From positions 33,669,501 through 33,733,500 of the forward strand of contig CM076152.1 of the NCBI GenBank assembly GCA_038025085.1: a stretch of DNA of 64,000 nt, given 5' to 3'. Below are positions 35,650 to 48,712 of the stretch, piece after piece. The stretch comes from Tetragonia tetragonoides. Taxonomy: Eukaryota > Streptophyta > Magnoliopsida > Caryophyllales > Aizoaceae. A model generated the notes under the pieces. The model had not been told where the DNA came from and did no database searches. It saw only the letters and a list, made by a program, of their open reading frames with translations. Position numbers and translations under genes: made by a program. The stretch's first letter is position 1. Each line of letters opens with the position of its first letter.

Positions 35650-36300
35650 TGAAGGATTTATGTCCTGTCAGTCAAGGTGCAAAATTTGGGATTAAACTTC
35701 AGATATAGTCGTAATGTTTAGCTAGAGACCGCTTACGATAAATCGGGCCGATTGGATCGGACCAACTACTAAATGCGATGGGCCTAACGGGTCACACGCT
35801 TAAGTAATTGATGGATCAATAATTAGCTAATGGACCTACGAGTTGCATTAATTAATTAATAAGAGAGACCGGTAAGTGGGCTGACCTAGGGTAAGCCCAC
35901 TATGTGTAGTAGTCAGTTGTTAGGTGTTTGGAAGCCCTAATAGTCTGGTCTACAGTTTAAATAGAAGAGAAGGAGGTGGAAACTATAACACACATTTTAA
36001 CTGACAACCTCCTTCTCTCATATTTTCTCTCTAAAGTAATCAAGCACCTCCATAGCCCAAGGAACGGTTCCTTGTGCTCGTTCTAGCTAACGAACGTGTT
36101 TGGATTGATCAAATAGATTGCTGCATGGACTACAGTAGAGGGATTACACTTGGAATCCTAAATTCGCATCTATCGATATTTAATCGATCAACGAGGCACG
36201 CATTAAGAGGTATATTTATGTGTATTTAATGACCCATTAAGTTTCCTGCTTCTAGTTGTCTTCCGCTTATTTGATTTGATCATTGCAACTAGATCCTACA
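35650..36300 (+). repeat. Copia 5' LTR (651 bp)
   Basis: Begins TGAAGGATTTATGTCC and ends TAGATCCTACA. It differs from the 3' LTR by a deletion of about 20 bp near 35705 and scattered substitutions. Confidence 0.93.
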
Positions 36301-36301
36301 G

Positions 36302-36313
36302 TGGTATCAGAGC
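36302..36313 (+). promoter_or_regulatory. Copia primer binding site
   Basis: TGGTATCAGAGC lies one base after the 5' LTR and is complementary to the 3' end of initiator tRNA-Met, the usual primer for plant copia elements. Confidence 0.85.
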
Positions 36314-38674
36314 TAGGTCAATGGGTTAATTAGATCACTAAATTTTGGGTGCACGAATATTGTCGATTAGATCGAGCTTTTATTTGTGGTTTTGATCTTT
36401 ATTTCTTTAGAGTGATTGAATTCGTATTTTTCCGCTGATTCATTGATCATATTTTATGTGATGCGGATATAATTAATCCAGGATTTTCAGTGAGAAATCG
36501 AGGAATAATTTATAGAAATTCAGAGGAAACACGTTAATGGAGAAGATCCCTGAGATAATTCTATGAGTTTGCAAGTATAGAGAGAGGTTAGAGAAAATAT
36601 GGAAATAAGAATGTTTTCATTTAATTAGATAATTGATGCCTCACTTCTTAAAACGATCAGGCTTATATAGCCAATTTGACTCTACAATAATTGGGACAAC
36701 ACACTAGCTAGTACAACGGCTAAGGAATAAAAATGGAATAAAAGAGCATAATCCTAAATGACACAATAATGACTCAGCAAATACAAAATACAAATGCACC
36801 CAAAATGGATATAACTTAAATGCCACGGATTGGTCCTTGCTACCCTTGTGAGGACTTTGTACCATATCATTATGCGATTATACAATGATTAGATCAGGCG
36901 GTTATTTTGGTATTCGGTGAATTTGATCTTATGCATTGCATGGTTTTATTTTGTCCGCTCCATCCACGTTCAAGTGATTGGCTCAGTATTAGATACCTGT
37001 GCACTTGTTTAAGTTAGGCGTGGTCTTAAAGTTTGACTTAATGAAAATTACTTGTTTAATGAGATCATTATATATTATTATAATGTGCCGTGCACAAGGG
37101 TTTGGTATCTTGAATTCTTGATCATGATTTTGTTTTCGTATGACCTAATGATTGGGTCTTAGAGTCACATGACTATTCATGGTTTTGGATTAGTTTGGTT
37201 ATTTTAAGCGATTGCGGTGAAGTCCATTCACTTTCCGTGTTTTTGTTTCGTCTATTGGTTTACTGTACAAAGTCTTTGGAAGACTAGGTGTTGTATTGTA
37301 ATGCTAAGAAACCAAGTTTTGACTTCATGTTTAAGTGGTTGCACATGTAAGAACTTGTATCCAAGACGTACTCATTAGAAAATCCTTTTGCTGGTTAGTG
37401 GAGAATTGGAAGATTTATTCCATGATATCTGTTATATTTTTTTAGAAAGCATGATAGGTAACTTGTTTTTTTTTTTGTCCAAGCCGTACATTGGATATAC
37501 AGTGGGTTTTGTCAAATTAGAACTTACTAACTAGGTACCTTCTGGTTGAAGTGATCTTTATTGTTTTATTGCATATTGATTAAATGGTTTATATTGATTA
37601 AATTTCAGTTTAAAAGTTCTTAGATAACTTGTTACAATCTGAGAAATTCATCAAGAATTGAATCTGACATGAAGTGGATATCATAAAGCAATAGGACTAT
37701 TGTAATGTTTTGGAAACATGGAAAGACCTAATAGCATATAATTTTATTTTATTTCAATTATTAGATAATTGATCTATTTGTTTATTATATGGCCTTTGGA
37801 TATATTTTAAGTTTATGGGTCACCCATCTTATGGATGAATGAATGTATGACCTAGTAAGGCCCAAAATACGGTCTGCGCACCGTTTGTATTTTTATGACC
37901 TAAATACGGTATGTGAAACCGTCGTATTTATGTACTTTATTTTATTGCATTAGCTTTAAGTTTAAATTTCTAAGTACAGTTACAAAATGTAAAGCTTGAA
38001 GAGCGAAGCCTTGGAGGAGATTGCGATTCAAGTGGGAGAAATTTGAAGATTAGATCTTTATTTTATTTTAGGGGCCATACTAGGATCATTTATTTAATGC
38101 TTTAATTATTACTTAAATTAGATTTATTGCTTTAATTATCGCATGCCTGATTTATTATATTGTTTTGATATAACTTTTAGTTCACATATATTAAAGCAAT
38201 TTATTAAATCTCGTCCCAAGGAAATATTGAGTTAATGCCCTTCCAAATAAGGGTCACCCATTATACTCTTGATCACTCATAATGGGCATCGCCAAAGCGT
38301 GACATTATTTTAATCTTGAGTTAATGCGGGTAAGTCTAAGAGGAGATTTACAAGACCATTTGGTTCCCTCAAGGATATGAGTAAGGAGTCCTTACATGTC
38401 GGGGCAAAGGGATAGTCATATTAGATATGCCTATCAACCAAGAGTTATGTTGGACATAATTAGCAAAGGATTGCTTACCAATTTTGACTAGTGTGGTTAA
38501 CAAGCCAAAGCTTGGTCACATTAGGGTAAAATGAGGATCTTGTAATTATTTTATTCATAGAGACACCTTAAGAGGATGCATAAAATATTAAATAACTTTT
38601 CTATTTTGGAAATTGATTAAGTTATTTATTGATAAATGTACTAAATTTTTGCATATTATTTCTGTTTTGTAACT
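36314..38674 (+). other. Copia leader region without coding sequence
   Basis: About 2.4 kb between the primer binding site and the first gag codon has no substantial frame. A piece at about 36496-36900 differs in composition and could be an old insertion, but no borders were found. Confidence 0.45.
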
Positions 38675-40839
38675 ATGGCCAATAAAGGCAAGTCAACTTT
38701 TAACCTAAAGTCGATGCTAGACAGTGAACGTTTGGTTGGACCAGACAATTACCTGGAGAGTCATCACAACCTGAGAATAGTTCTCAGGCATGATAAGAAG
38801 GAATGTGTCTCGGAGAAGCCTATTCCAGGACTTCTCAAAAAGCAAGTTCTTAGTATCGGGAGGGGAAAGAAAGGAGCTACTTCAAAGGGCAACTTGTTGA
38901 AAGGCAAGGGTGGTGTGACCAAGCCCAAACCTAAACAACGATTGGTCGCTAGGAAGTCGCCCTTAGCTGCGGATAATCAGTGCTTTCATTGCCAACAGAA
39001 GGGGCATTGGAAGAGGAACTGCCCAAAGCTAAAGGAAGACCTGAAGTATGGAATGGTTTCCATGACTTCAAATGTTTTCGTTATTGAAATCAATCTTGCT
39101 ACAACTACTTCTGACTGGATATTGGATACCGATTGTGGTACTCACATTTGTTCAAACGTGGAGGGACTAAAACAACCTCGGAAGGTAGCTAGAGATGAGG
39201 TGAACCTACGAGTCGCAAATGGGGCCAGGGTGGCTGCTTTGACTATAGGAACTTATGTTTTGTCGTTGCCCTCGGACATTGAACTAGAACTTAATAATTG
39301 TTATTATGTTCCTAGTATAAACAAAAACATCATTTCTCCTTCTATATTAGATATGGAAGGTTTTGATATGCCTATTAAGAATGGTTCTTATACGGTTTCA
39401 AAAGATGATGTATTTTATTTTAGCGCCCGTTTGCATAATGGGCTTTATTTGCTAAATTTTGACAAACATATACTCACCATCAATAACAAAAAGGCTAGAA
39501 CTAATGATTCTAACCCCACATATCTATGGCATTGTTGATTAGGCCATACAAATGTGAAACGCATTCAGAAACTTCTTAAAGAAGGGATTCTGGACTCATT
39601 TGACTTGGAGTCATTTGATACCTGTGAATCATGTTTACTTGGCAAAATGACAAAGTCACTCTTTCTAGGAAAGAGAGAGCGAGCCAGTGAGCTATTGGGT
39701 CTAATATATTCAGATGTATGCGGACCAATGAGTTCAACTGCAAGAGGTGGGTTTAGCTACTTCATTACACTTACTGATGATTTGAGTAGATATGGATATG
39801 TTTACTTAATGAAACATAAATCTGAATTATCTTTTGAAAAGTTCAAAGAGTTTCAGAATGAAGTTGAAAATCAGCTAGGAGGCGAATATATGAGCCTAGA
39901 GTTCGATGAACATCTAAAGGATTATGGAGTACTTTCACAACTAACTCCGTCCGGAACACCACAATGGAACGGTGTGTCTGAACGGAGGAATAGAACCTTT
40001 TTAGATATGGTTAGATCAATGATGGATCACGCCAATCTTCCTGTTTCTTTCTGGGGATATGCTCTCGAGACGACAGCTTTCACACTGAACAAGACTTCGT
40101 CAAAAGCCGTTGAAAAGACACCACGTGAACTGTGGACGGGAAGGGTTCCCAAGTTGTCTTTTCTCAAGGTTTGGGGGTGTGAAGCTTATGTAAAGAGGTT
40201 ACTCGACGATAAGCTTGCACCCAAATCAGACAAAGTTTTCTTTGTGGGTTATCCAAAGGAAACGAATGGTTATTATTTCTACAACCGAACTGAGAACAAG
40301 GTATTTGTTGCTCGGAATTGTGTCTTTTTGGAGAAGGAATGTCTTTCCAAAGAAACAAGTGGGAGTAAAGTTCATCTCGAAGAAGTTCAAGATGAGCAAC
40401 AAATGGAGATGGATAGGAATTTAGAATCCATCCAAGATGTTTCAGAAACAACTCCAAATTCAACTCTAGAGGCAACTCCATAGGTTGAACCAGAATCCAC
40501 CCTTCGAAGGTCTGATAGAGTCAGGACTCTGACAAATAGATACATTTCAATCTATATGACGGAGAGTCGTGACATTTTTCTTGTAGAAAGTGAAGAACCC
40601 ACCACTTACAAGGAAGCAATGACGAGTCTAAATTCCAGCAAACGGCAGGAAGCCATGAAATCCGAAATGGATTCCATGTCCGAGAATCAGGTCTGGGACT
40701 TGGTCGATTTGCCAGATGGAGCTAGGTCCATCGGGTGCAAATGGATCTTTAAGATCAAGATGGGCAAGGATGGAAATATTCTAGTTTTCAAAGCTAGACT
40801 GGTGGCAAAAGGTTATAGGCAGATTCAAGGAATTGACTA
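38675..40839 (+). pseudogene. Copia gag-protease-integrase and start of reverse transcriptase, defective
   Basis: The frame starts MANKGKSTFNLKSML, but most of the central gag domain is missing before the CCHC knuckle (CFHCQQKGHWKRNC). The protease motif reads DTDC in place of DTGC. A TGA at 39536 (probably from CGA) interrupts the pre-integrase segment WHC-LGH. The integrase has its zinc-binding Cys pair (CESC), IYSDVCGP and the WNGVSERRNRT segment, but the sequence between QLG and GGEYMS lacks the usual SDRG block, so one catalytic Asp is lost. A TAG at 40481 lies after TLEATP. The first part of reverse transcriptase (IGCKWIFKIK, KARLVAKGY) ends at the nested insertion. Confidence 0.93.
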
Positions 40840-43661
40840 TGTAATACCCCGTAATTTTTATTCATTTTAGAATAATAATTACTTAAAAAGAAAATACCAT
40901 TTCATATTTAAAATAATTAATTGGGCTCATAAATGTTTTTGAGTGCCTAATTAATATTGGGTTTTAGTTTTCAGCCTAATTCAATTAATTGGGCCAAAAT
41001 AAAAAAGAAAGAAATTGGGCTTAATTAATACGGATTGGCCGAAAATAATTAAGACCCAAATTGGGCCATTATTTTCGGCCAAGAGCCGAAAATATGGGGC
41101 ATCAAATCAGTTTTTATTTTTCAAAATTTGGTTTCCTAAATAATTGGTAAGTGGAGGGAAGCTAGGAGAGTTTTTAGGAAAGAAGAAGTTGAGTTAAGGA
41201 AGGAGTGTATTTGGGTTCCTAAATACACTCAGCTTCCTCACATAACTGATTCTTTACCAAACAAAAAAAACAGCGTTCTCTCTCTTCACGACCGAAACCA
41301 AGAGCAAAAAGAAGGAAGGAGTTCATCACTTTTCACAATCCATCTTGCTCAGTTTTAATCCCTTGAATTTTCAAGTAAGTGTTCTAAATTGATTTCCTTT
41401 GTTTATTAAAAGCTTTTGATTCAATTCAAGTATGATTTTATGAACCCTAGTTTTTGTATGAGTATACCCTAATTTAGTTTTGCCTAGGGTTTGCTAGATT
41501 CTATTAATTTTGCATGGTAGAATCATGATTAGGGTTGGGTTGTGGTTTTTATTGAATTAAATCAAGTTTGAATGAAAAAGGTTAGATCTTTTAATCTAAT
41601 TAAATCTGAAAATTTATTAAATTATGGATTTGATTATATTAGGGTTTCTAAATTTGTTAAACAAAAAAAAAAAAAAAAAAGGAGAAACCGTGGAGTACAC
41701 GGTTGTGCCGTGCGCAGCCGCTGTGCGACTGTCGCGGCCGCCTGCCGTGGCTGCCGCCGGCGGCCAGCCACCAGCGGGTCTGCTGGTGGTGGTGATGGTG
41801 ATGGTGTTTGATGTTGACTTACTTTGACTAGTTGACTTGTTTAGGGTTTTGGAAAGTTTCCTATTTTGTTTTATGCAAATTCGTTTTTTGGAAACTTTGA
41901 GCATGCATGAGTAACTGAAATTTCCAGCAACTTAATTAATTAAATTAAGGGTACTAAATCATCTTTAAAGTTTAATAAAGTGGTTTAGAAGTCAAGGTAT
42001 TGACTATTGTTATGTTGTGGATTTGTTAGGACCCGTTGACCGCGCTTGAACGTAAGGAGCTTACGTTATTTGATTGTCGTGATTGCCTATTTCTAAAGGT
42101 AATTCATGTCTCTATGAATTATGTAATCTCTTTGTCATAATTCATATTGATTGGGATTTGTATTCATTTGTCTAGTATTGAATTAGGAGTGCGAATTCAT
42201 ATTTGGACTTGTGAATATTTGAGAAGGGATAATTGATATTTATTTCCTTGTGATAATTCGTATAGAATTATGTGTTAGTGAATGCATGTATAATGTTGGA
42301 AATTTACTTGTGTAGCAATGTCTACTTGATTAATATTCATGTGAGGAGATGCATGTTTTATTACTGGTTATTGAACGAAAATTATGTTAATAATTGTTCA
42401 ATTGGATATAGCTCGGAATTGCTATTTTTAGTATCATGTTAGAAGCATGTGAATCATGTTAGAAGCATGTTACCTCAATAAGTTGATGTGAACTTTGACT
42501 ATTGAACTAGGTGGTTTTGAATTAAGGCCTAGATGCCCTTTCATGTAAAATGTCATCGGAAATTGTAACCATATTGTGTTACTTGAGAAATGCCAAGATT
42601 ATGTGAATTTCTTGACTATGTGATCACCTTTGAATAAATTAATTGGGAGTTAAGATTTCTTTGGTAATGGATCCACCAAAGGGAGCGAATGGGAATTGTC
42701 AATTGTTGCGTTGAGAGAGTTAGTATTCTACGGGGTATGGCACCAACGTGTTGGAATCTTGTATCCATATATGATGATTGGGCGAGTAAGTTTTATTACG
42801 AAACCATTCTTCTTGTAAACCTAAGGGTTGAGAGAGGGTATGCATACTTAGGAACATCTAGAAGTACTTCGGGAGTCATCTGTACTCCGGGACGGTTGAT
42901 CCCTCTTTTGCCACTGTGCTTGGGACTAAGATCTTATTGAGCCTTCTACGGTTGGTCTCGACATTCTTACGATTCTCTTCTCTCTAATGAACTTGGCTAA
43001 TGGATAATAATAAATAATGACATTTATTATTTGGTGGTTTTTGTGTTTTAAGTTTAAAGCATGTTGTCTTTATTTCTTAAGCATGATTATTAATATTATT
43101 TGATTAAGCATGTGGACTTAATATTGAAGATTGAGATGGATTATGTGGTTATGAATTACTCAGCATCGTTGATTAGATTTTTTTTCTTTTTACTTGTGTT
43201 TGTTGTCAATTTCTCTTCAATGGTGGGCCTATGATGAACCTATATGGAATTTGTCTGTATGGGGGAGTAGACTGACAGGGTTGTAGCTCGAGGAGTAGAG
43301 CTAGTGAAGGCGCATCAAGAAGATAGTATATCTTCTAAAAACATTTATCTTACTGTTTAGTTTGGAACTTTGTTATTATTGGGATTTTTATATTGTAACG
43401 AGATTAATTCTCTTGCATGAGAATTAATAAGTTTAATACTTTTATTTCATTTGGATTATTTGTTTTAAGTTAGTTGGAAGATAGTTAATATTTAATTATC
43501 TAGTACGTTTGGTTGAGGATTCTAGCACTTGTTTTTCTTTCTAGCCTTGTATTTGATTTGAACATTAAATACGGCGGTAACGCTTCGGATTTCCAGAGTT
43601 TTTCCGCTGCAACTCGTGATTTTAAATGGTTTTAAATTGGACGGAAATTCGGGGTGTTACA
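40840..43661 (+). repeat. Tekay-like 5' LTR (2822 bp)
   Basis: Starts TGTAATACCCCGTAAT and ends GGTGTTACA. It includes an A-run followed by a very GC-rich block near 41687-41790. Relative to it, the 3' LTR lacks about 130 bp directly after the first TGTAATA. Confidence 0.93.
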
Positions 43662-43664
43662 AGT

Positions 43665-43676
43665 TGGTATCAAAGC
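43665..43676 (+). promoter_or_regulatory. Tekay-like primer binding site
   Basis: TGGTATCAAAGC, three bases after the LTR end, matches an initiator tRNA-Met-type primer site. Confidence 0.8.
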
Positions 43677-43899
43677 CTATGTTAGAAGCCTATGTTAGGA
43701 GTTTTTGACCTAAGAGTATGAATGACATATTGGGGAAAGTATATCATTATGATGTGCTCATAGCCAAAAATTTAAATAGACTTAAGTTATGTGAATAAAA
43801 TCTTTATAAAGCCGAAATGAGTTGATTGGTTATTTTACTTGTTTTGGTATTATATGAAGTACTCGAGTGAAGTACTAACGTGTTGTTTCTCACTTGCAG

Positions 43900-44607
43900 A
43901 TGGTAAAGCTTGAACGACCTGTGACACCTATGGATCCGCGTGATCTTCGATATGATGGAGGTCGTCTGGAGGAGTACTTTGACCTTGTTCGTGAGGTGTT
44001 CGACCGATACAACGAATACCATGGCTTTCACTCCACGACACGCTCAGAGAGGATGAAGGCCTATCACTTCATCAATAGCTTCACCTATGCATCGCTCAAG
44101 TGGTATCGTTTTCACAGGGAGTGGCGAACGGACTGGGATGTGCGCATCGATAGGGAATACCCCTATGAGGAGATGCTGGAGACATTGATGATGGAGGCGT
44201 AAGCATGGGATCGAGACTACCCAGACTTGTTGAGAGATCCCTATGATGTGTACGTGGAGAACGCGGAAGGGTACGATCCATTACGTGAGGTGGACGACCA
44301 GATGACCCTAGAGGAGGCGGATGCCGACCTCAAACGGGCGTTCGATAGAGACTTCTTCGCCGCGGGGGCCGAAGCACCTGCTGCAGAGGTGGAGGAGGAA
44401 CCTGTACCTGCTGTTCTTGAGGTTCCTGCAAGGCCACCTAGGCCTAGCTCTGTGAGAGACTAGCCCGTGGGTCTGAACGGCGAGCCCAACGAGCCAAGGA
44501 CCCCTACTGAAGAAGAAGAGGAACCCATGGAGGAGGAGGAGGAGGAAGAGGTCATAGTGACACATGTGGGTCGCTACCCTTTGAGCAACCGCGCAAGAGG
44601 AGCGTAG
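43900..44607 (+). pseudogene. Unidentified frame upstream of gag in the Tekay-like element
   Basis: After TTGCAG, a frame starts MVKLERPVTPMDPRDLRYDGG and remains readable for about 235 codons, with in-frame stops near 44202 and 44461. The first half is rich in aromatic and charged residues (EEYFDLVREVFDRYNEY, LKWYRFHREWRTDWDV) and the second is acidic and Pro/Glu-rich, ending in a run of Glu. I do not recognise a domain. It sits between the primer binding site and gag, where elements of this clade usually have only leader. It could be a remnant of an extra element gene or a captured host segment. Confidence 0.55.
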
Positions 44608-45109
44608 TTCTTAGTTTTATTTAGTTATGATGGAGTAAACTATTTGAGACTTTATTTGGGCCTGTGAGCCAATTGTTTTGACAGTATGTTAGAATGTTAT
44701 TGTTTTACCTTATTCATGCTATTGAGGCTTGGTGTGACAAGTCCTCATTTTTGGAACAAATACTATGATTATTTGATTTATGAGATTGACTTTTTGCAAG
44801 AAATGTGTTATTTACTTGCTATTTGGAGCATGAGTAATGTGAAAGCGCCTATGAAAAGGCATGAATGTTTCTTTTGATTGTTATTTGTTTATTATGAGAA
44901 AGAACAAAGTCAATTGAAACTTGAACTTGCTAGTACGCAAGAGTGTGATAAGGCCATGCTTGAACGCAATAAGAGCCTAGAGCCCTAGTTGGCTAGTAAA
45001 CATATATATGAGTTAAGTGTATATGTTAGTTGTGATTATCGCACCTGAGTGTGATATGGGTAGCTAATACCCTTCTTCTTTGATTTTTGTTGATCCTTTA
45101 GGTCGCTAG

Positions 45110-46210
45110 ATGCCACCTAGACGAAACATACAAAGAATCGAAGATTCGAACAGTTTAATGGGAGATAACGAAAACGGAGGTGTCGGGAATGGGGAACAAA
45201 TGGCGCAAGCCTTACTAGTGTAACTTGCTCAGTCGTAGCAAGCTTTGGCGCAGTCCAATGCATTCATCGCGCAGATTATGCAAAGGGAGGACACTAGGGT
45301 TACTGGGGGTGACGATTTCTCCACCGTATCCAAGAAGATCAAAGGGCATTACCCGCCTATTTTTTAGGGGCACGAGGACCCCGTACTACTTGATGACTGG
45401 ACGCGAGACCTAGAGAAGATCTTCGCGATAACGGGATGCCTAGAGGAACTCAAGGTGCATAGTGCTATCTATTTATTCCGAAAGAAGGCTGATTGATGGT
45501 GGACAACAAATGGTACCTTAATTAGAGCTCGACCGGGTTTTAATTGGGAGATGTTCAAAACGGCTCTTCGAGAGGAATTCTACCCAGAATATCTCCAAGA
45601 CCAGAAATATAACGAGTTCTTGAACCTTATCCAGGGAAGGATGACTGTTCAAGAATATGCTGAAAAGTTTGACGACCTTGCTGGTTTTGCTGGAGAGTTA
45701 GTCTCTACAGAAGAGCAAAGGGCCCATAGATTCCAGAATCGGTTGTACTGGACCATTCGTGAATCTTTCGGAGGTTTTAAGTGTCGAACTGTGCTAGAGG
45801 CTTACAATCGGGCTGCGAATAAAGCTACGATTTATAAGCAACGAGAGGAGGTGACTGGGAAGAAGACAAAGTTTGAGGACCATCAGGGTAGTGGTGGTGA
45901 GAAGAAGGAAAAGTTCCGGGGAGGGAACAACCAAAATGGCAACAACAACAACAACAACAACAACAATAACAACAACAACAACAAGGGGAATAACCACAAT
46001 GAGGGTGGGAATCCCAAGAATGGAAATGGCAAGAATGACAATGGAAATGGCCATAAAGGTAATGGAGGTTGGAAGGGTAAACCCTACATTTGCAAGAGAT
46101 GCAATAAGAATCACCCAGGACTCGATTGTGCTGGAAATAAGGTTAGATGCTTCGATTGCCAAGAGTTAGGGCATCGATCATTTGAGTGTCCTAAGAAGGT
46201 AAAATTTTGA
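45110..46210 (+). pseudogene. Tekay-like gag with in-frame stops
   Basis: The frame starts MPPRRNIQRIEDSN at 45110, after a LTR-gag leader. It has stops at about 45221, 45236, 45365 and 45494, each explained by single transitions such as Gln or Trp codons. The retrotransposon gag core is recognisable (NWEMFKTALREEFYPEY, RMTVQEYAEKFDDLA). A long Asn tract encoded by AAC repeats (45940-45985) follows and then a zinc knuckle (CFDCQELGHRSFEC). It terminates at 46208, and protease is absent. Confidence 0.88.
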
Positions 46211-46299
46211 GGATTAGACATCATTTCGATGTTAGTGGCGAATAAACTTTTGGAGAAAGGTTGTGAGGAATTTTTTTTTGTTTCACATTAAGAATGTGG

Positions 46300-48460
46300 A
46301 TAGTTTTGTGGTTGTGTTTATCGATGACATTTTGGTGTATTCGAAAGACGAGGAGGAACAGCAAGACACTTAAAGACTCTTTTGGAGGTGTTGCGAAATG
46401 AGAAATTGTACGCTAAACTCTCAAAGTGTGAGTTTTGGTTAGAGAATGTTGTTTTGACTATAATGTTAGTCTTGAATATGCATCACTATACACGGAGAAT
46501 GTTCATTTTTATGCATCTAAGAATGGGTTGGGGTGTGTGCTTATGCAGAATGGCAAGGTGGTTGCTTATGCCTCTCGCCAGTTGAAAGTGCATGAGAAGA
46601 ACTACCCTACTCATGACATGGAGCTAGTTGCTGTGATTTTGCCTTGAAAATTTGGAGGCATTACTTGTATGGAGCTCGTTGCAAGATCTTTACGGATCAC
46701 AAGAGTTTGAAGTATATCTTCACTCAAAAGGAGTTGAAAATGAGGTAACGAAGATGGCTCGAGTTGATATCTGAGTACGATCTGGATATTCAATATCACG
46801 AGGGAAAGGCCAATGTAGTGGCTGATGGGTTGAGCAGGAAGACTTCACACACTGTGAATAGCACGATGGTACTACCGTATGACTTGTGTGAGGAATTCAG
46901 AAAGTTGGACCTAGAAGTTGTTCAACAAGGTGAGACTGCGGTGTTACTGAATGCACTTGTAGTGCGACTGTCGATCTATGATGAGATCCGACAGTTGCAA
47001 ATTCATGACCAGCTTCTAGAGGAAGTACGTGTCAAGATAAAGGATGGGAAGCATCCTGATTTTGAGATACTTGATGATGGTACAATCAAGATGAAGGGGC
47101 GTTGGTGTATACCCGATAATGACGATTTGAAGAGAACAATTCTTGATGAGGCACATGGAACTGCGTATTCTGTTCACCCAGGAGGTGATAAGTTGTACAA
47201 AGACTTGAAACTCCAGTTTTGGTGGATGAACATAAAGCGAGAATGTGCTGAGTATGTGGCAAAATGTCTTACTTGTCAAAAGGTGAAGATCGAACACAGG
47301 AGGCCTGGAGGTCTTGTTCAATCGCTAGAAATTCCTGGATGGAAGTGGGATTCAATCTCGATGGATTTCGTGACTGGATTACCAAAGACGAGGTCTTGCA
47401 AAGACACTATTTGGGTTATTGTCGACCGACTGATGAAAACGGCGGGATTCATTGCAATGAAGAAGACTTGGTCAATGGACCAACTCGCTGCAGCTTATGT
47501 GAAAGAGGTCTTGAGGTTACATGGAGTACCTAAGGACATTGTGTCAGACAGGGATACGAGATTCTTGTCAAACTTTTGGGGCAAATTATAAGAGGCCTTT
47601 GGTACGAAGTTGAAATTTAGTACATCATTTCATCCTGCGACAGATGGTCAAACGGAGGGTACTATTCAGAACATTGGAGGACATGTTGCGAGCTTGTGCT
47701 CTAGAGATGAAGGACTCTTTGGAGAAGAGTTTGCCTTTGATTGAGTTCTCCTACAACAATAGCTATCATGTGAGCATTGGTAGGGCACCTTACGAGGCGT
47801 TGTATGGGAGAAAGTGTCGATCTCCTACTATACGTGTTGGAACGACATAAGTGAAACCTTTGTTTTGGGTCCGGAGTTTATCCAAGAGACTGTGGATCAA
47901 GTGAAACTTGTCCAAGAGAAGATGAAAGTTGCACAAGATAGACAGAAAGCCTATGCAGATCAACATCGACGAATGGAGGAATTCCAAGTTGGTGAGAAGG
48001 TACTTCTCAAACTATCGCCGACTCGTGGAGTTATGAGATTTGGGCGTAAAGGGAAGCTTAGCCCAAAGTACATTGGACCTTACGAGATTCTTGAAAGAGT
48101 TGGAGAGGTCGCTTATAGGCTTGCTATGCCTACGGATTTGGAGCAAGTGCACGATGTGTTCCACGTGTCACAACTCAAGAGATATCACCATGATCCGAGT
48201 CATGTACTGAACCCAGAAAAGGTAGTGTTAGACGACACACTTACCTATGAAGAGCAACCAATTCGAGTCCTTGAGGAGCGAACTAAACCTGTAAGGATCC
48301 TAGATGAGAAAACGAAGAAAACTCGTGCGTCTACGATCAATCTTGTGAAAGTGTTGTGGGCTAACCACAAAGTCGAAGAGGCGACTTGGGAAACTGAGGC
48401 TGGCATGCGCAGCGTTATCCTCAATTGTTCGAAGGTACTTAACCTTGGTTTCGAGGTCGA
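46300..48460 (+). pseudogene. Tekay-like pol remnant: RT end, RNase H, integrase, chromodomain
   Basis: Protease and most of reverse transcriptase are deleted; only VVVFIDDILVYSKDE with the catalytic DD and the following KCEFWLE remain. RNase H follows with frameshifts ([32 protein letters not shown]). Integrase shows the HHCC zinc region (CAEYVAKCLTCQKVK), DFVTGLPK and SDRDTRF, with a stop at 47589 and a frameshifted stretch near 47650-47830. The C-terminus (KLSPKYIGPYEILERVGEVAYRL, then LVKVLWANHKVEEATWE) includes a chromodomain-like end. Confidence 0.9.
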
Positions 48461-48699
48461 AACCCTTTTAAGGGGGGAAGGGTGTAACAATCCACAAAAA
48501 GAAAAGAATCAAAGACTGGAAAACTCATTACATCGCATTGCATCATGCTCATTTTGTTATTTGGAAAAGTTGTGAAACTTTTAAACTTTCGAGTTACATG
48601 TTCTGTATTGAACTTTGAAAGTGTGGTGGAAAAACTTCGCCTTATGGAACTAGCTTCACTTTGGTGGTGATCCTAAATTTCGAGGACAAAACTTCTTTT

Positions 48700-48712
48700 A
48701 AGGGGGTAAGGA
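48700..48712 (+). promoter_or_regulatory. Tekay-like polypurine tract
   Basis: AAGGGGGTAAGGA directly precedes the 3' LTR start TGTAATA. A near-copy of this tract and its surroundings occurs 231 bp upstream (48449-48487). Confidence 0.8.
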
